DNA of 7,920 nt from contig JAKAZF010000106.1 of the NCBI GenBank assembly GCA_021826605.1, forward strand, positions 1 through 7,920, read 5' to 3'. Of this stretch, positions 6,625 through 7,920 are shown one piece after another; position 1 is the stretch's first letter, and each line of letters begins with the position of its first letter. Made by a program: the position numbers and the translations under genes. Below the pieces are notes generated by a model. The model saw only the letters and a program-made list of their open reading frames with translations. It ran no database searches and was not told the origin of the DNA. Origin of the DNA: Planctomycetota bacterium. Lineage in GTDB: Bacteria > Planctomycetota > Phycisphaerae > WQYP01.

Positions 6625-6861
6625 CTGACGCCGATTTGATCCGTGCGGGTGTTTTTTCCCAACATGGATATTTCCCGCCATTTTCGACATGCTGCCGCAG
6701 TGAAATGGTATCCGATAAAAAACGGTTTCTATGATCAGCCTTGTTCTGATGCGCAATTTGCCAGCGTTTGGTGGCATCGGTTAGTATTTTCGAGCAACGT
6801 AATGGGTTTGCGTTGATTGTGCGCGGCGTTTTCCCGCTTCTGTACTGGACTGGGGTAGATC

Positions 6862-7347
6862 ATGCTGGAATACCGGGTTGGAATTGGATATGACCTGCAT
6901 CGGACGCAAGCGGGCAGGCCACTGGTTTTGGGAAATATAACCATTCCGCATGCGTTCGGGCTGATCGGGCACTCGGATGCGGATGTGGTTATTCACGCTC
7001 TGATTGATGCCATTACCGGGGCGGCGGGTTTGCCGGATGTTGGGCAGTTATTTCCAAATTCTGATCCGCAATATCACGGTATTGATTCGGCTCGTCTGCT
7101 GGAACACACCATGGTCGAACTGAAAAAAACACGTTGGACGATCAACAATGTTGATGTGGTGATTATCGCACAAAGTCCCAAAATTTCGCCGCATAAACCG
7201 GCCATGCAGCGCCGAGTCTCGGAGTTATTGCAGGTGGCGGCGGAATTCGTCAATATCAAAGGGAAGACCAACGAAACCGTGGATGCAACAGGGCGGGAAC
7301 AGGCCATTGCGTGCCACTGCGTCGCCCTGTTAAAGCGCGAGGCGTAG
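6862..7347 (+). CDS. ispF: 2-C-methyl-D-erythritol 2,4-cyclodiphosphate synthase
   Basis: MEP-pathway enzyme that cyclises CDP-methylerythritol 2-phosphate to methylerythritol cyclodiphosphate with release of CMP; the active enzyme is a cytoplasmic trimer. The 161-residue length is standard. The family's metal ligands are present: Asp11 and His13 in GYDLH and His37 in GHSDADV. The substrate-binding segment LPDVGQLFPNSDP (57-69) is conserved, as are NVDVVIIAQSPKISPH (96-111) and the CMP-contact motif KTNE (135-138) followed by GRE. The ATG is fixed because an in-frame TAG lies two codons upstream; a GGGGT sequence 5-10 bases before it may act as the ribosome binding site. ruvC follows after 61 bp on the same strand, so the two are probably co-transcribed. 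There is no fusion to IspD. Confidence 0.96.
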   Translation: MLEYRVGIGYDLHRTQAGRPLVLGNITIPHAFGLIGHSDADVVIHALIDAITGAAGLPDVGQLFPNSDPQYHGIDSARLLEHTMVELKKTRWTINNVDVVIIAQSPKISPHKPAMQRRVSELLQVAAEFVNIKGKTNETVDATGREQAIACHCVALLKREA

Positions 7348-7408
7348 AAGCGGTGCATCAAGCACATTTTCAGGCGGGCGCGGGGGACAACCGCACATTG
7401 GAGTCTTC

Positions 7409-7894
7409 ATGCGGATATTAGGTATTGATCCGGGATTGCATCTCACCGGTTATGCGGTGGTGGAGGCCAAACGATTTCAGCCTGCGCTGAAAGAAGCGGG
7501 GGTTATTCGGTTGAACCCGCGAATGGACGCCTCCCGCCGTCTGGTCGAACTGCATCAGCAGGTCGCCGATTTATTGAAAGAATTTGCGATTGATCAAATG
7601 GGCGTTGAGCAACTGTATGCACATTATAAGCATCCACGAACGGCCATTCTCATGGGACACGCACGAGGTGTGATTCTGCTGGCCGCCTCGCAGGCCGATG
7701 TGCCCATTACTCATTTACCCAGCACACTGGTGAAGAAAATGATCACCGGCAATGGCCATGCCGGTAAGGCCCAGATTCAGAAATCGGTCATGATGCTGTG
7801 CCATTTGCCAAAACCGCCAACGCCGGCGGACACGGCAGATGCTATTGCCATTGCATGGGTTCTGGCGAACCGGCTTACGCGGATCGGTCCCTAA
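7409..7894 (+). CDS. ruvC: Crossover junction endodeoxyribonuclease RuvC
   Basis: Holliday junction resolvase that works with the RuvAB branch-migration motor to resolve recombination intermediates. The RNase H-fold active site is complete: Asp7 in GIDPG, Glu67 in GVEQLY, and Asp141 and Asp144 in PADTADAIAIA. Other family signatures are TGYAVVE (13-19), HPRTAILMGHARGVILLAA (75-93) and the PSTLVKKMITGNGHAGKAQI segment (104-123). The family basic and aromatic residues at the junction-binding surface fall in the same order. The 161-residue length is slightly short of the common 165-175 but intact. The start has a clear GGAG 5 bases upstream. Its position after ispF suggests a shared transcript. 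The partner genes ruvA and ruvB are not in the window. Confidence 0.96.
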   Translation: MRILGIDPGLHLTGYAVVEAKRFQPALKEAGVIRLNPRMDASRRLVELHQQVADLLKEFAIDQMGVEQLYAHYKHPRTAILMGHARGVILLAASQADVPITHLPSTLVKKMITGNGHAGKAQIQKSVMMLCHLPKPPTPADTADAIAIAWVLANRLTRIGP

Positions 7895-7911
7895 AAATTG
7901 CCATGGTCGAT

Positions 7912-7916
7912 AGGAG
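7912..7916 (+). promoter_or_regulatory. Shine-Dalgarno-like site for a gene beyond the window
   Basis: AGGAG lies 18 bases after the ruvC stop and 4 bases from the window edge, which is good spacing for a start codon just outside. In many genomes ruvA follows ruvC, so that is the natural guess, but no coding sequence of it is visible here. Confidence 0.35.
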
Positions 7917-7920
7917 CGGA

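Larger units (their letters stand above)
6538..6861. other. Divergent rpoN/ispF intergenic control region
   Basis: This 324-bp stretch separates the start codons of rpoN (minus) and ispF (plus). The rpoN-proximal third holds a TATAAT, a dyad and a leader hairpin, listed separately. The ispF-proximal part (about 6625-6861) shows no promoter I can defend and no sigma-54 -24/-12 element (TGGCAC-N5-TTGC). A 50-codon ATG frame exists at 6664-6816 but has no ribosome binding site and is not called as a gene. Confidence 0.7.

Noticed and set aside
6664..6816. 50-codon ATG frame between rpoN and ispF
   Set aside because: There is no ribosome binding site, no recognised similarity and an odd aromatic/His-rich composition, and it stops 45 bp before ispF. 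It would need conservation evidence.
7910..7920. GATAGGAGCGG shared by the window end and the rpoN stop region (minus strand, about 5060-5050)
   Set aside because: Both copies sit in purine-rich Shine-Dalgarno-like sequence, so an 11-base match is unsurprising and does not indicate a repeat element.

Overview
This window looks like ordinary chromosome from a free-living bacterium. Gene content and protein style suggest a Planctomycetota-like lineage. The main hint is the sigma-54 protein, whose N-terminus (MRLDSSQH...MKLAPRMIQSMEILQL) and YRK variant of the RpoN box resemble that group as I remember it. No rRNA or other marker is present, so this placement is tentative. I see no transposase, integrase, phage gene, CRISPR array, tRNA or rRNA.

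Layout. (1) 9-926 (+): inner-membrane permease of a peptide/nickel-type ABC importer, with no partner permease after it. (2) 1084-1446 and 1589-1957 (both -): an uncharacterised soluble 120-residue protein and a 122-residue protein with three membrane segments. (3) 2019-3431 (+): a MATE-family efflux transporter, divergent from the membrane protein across 61 bp. A 46-codon open frame (3386-3526) overlaps its 3' end and looks possibly coding. (4) 3624-6537 (all -): an apparent rpoN - small ORF - tyrS transcription unit. rpoN encodes sigma-54 and tyrS encodes tyrosyl-tRNA synthetase. The interval between them is tightly packed: a strong Shine-Dalgarno follows the rpoN stop, and a reading frame that seems to need one frame change runs exactly to the base before the tyrS ATG. 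(5) 6538-6861: divergent control region with a perfect TATAAT facing rpoN, a dyad where its -35 element should be, and a hairpin in the rpoN leader. (6) 6862-7347 and 7409-7894 (+): ispF (MEP isoprenoid pathway) and ruvC (Holliday junction resolvase). A further Shine-Dalgarno-like site at the window end suggests another gene follows.

The genes do not form one pathway. Housekeeping functions (tyrS, rpoN, ispF, ruvC) sit beside transport and unknown genes. I do not see a new multi-gene system. The items most worth checking are the two candidate small genes (3386-3526 and 4872-5034), the dyad and hairpin upstream of rpoN, and the unknown 120-residue protein.
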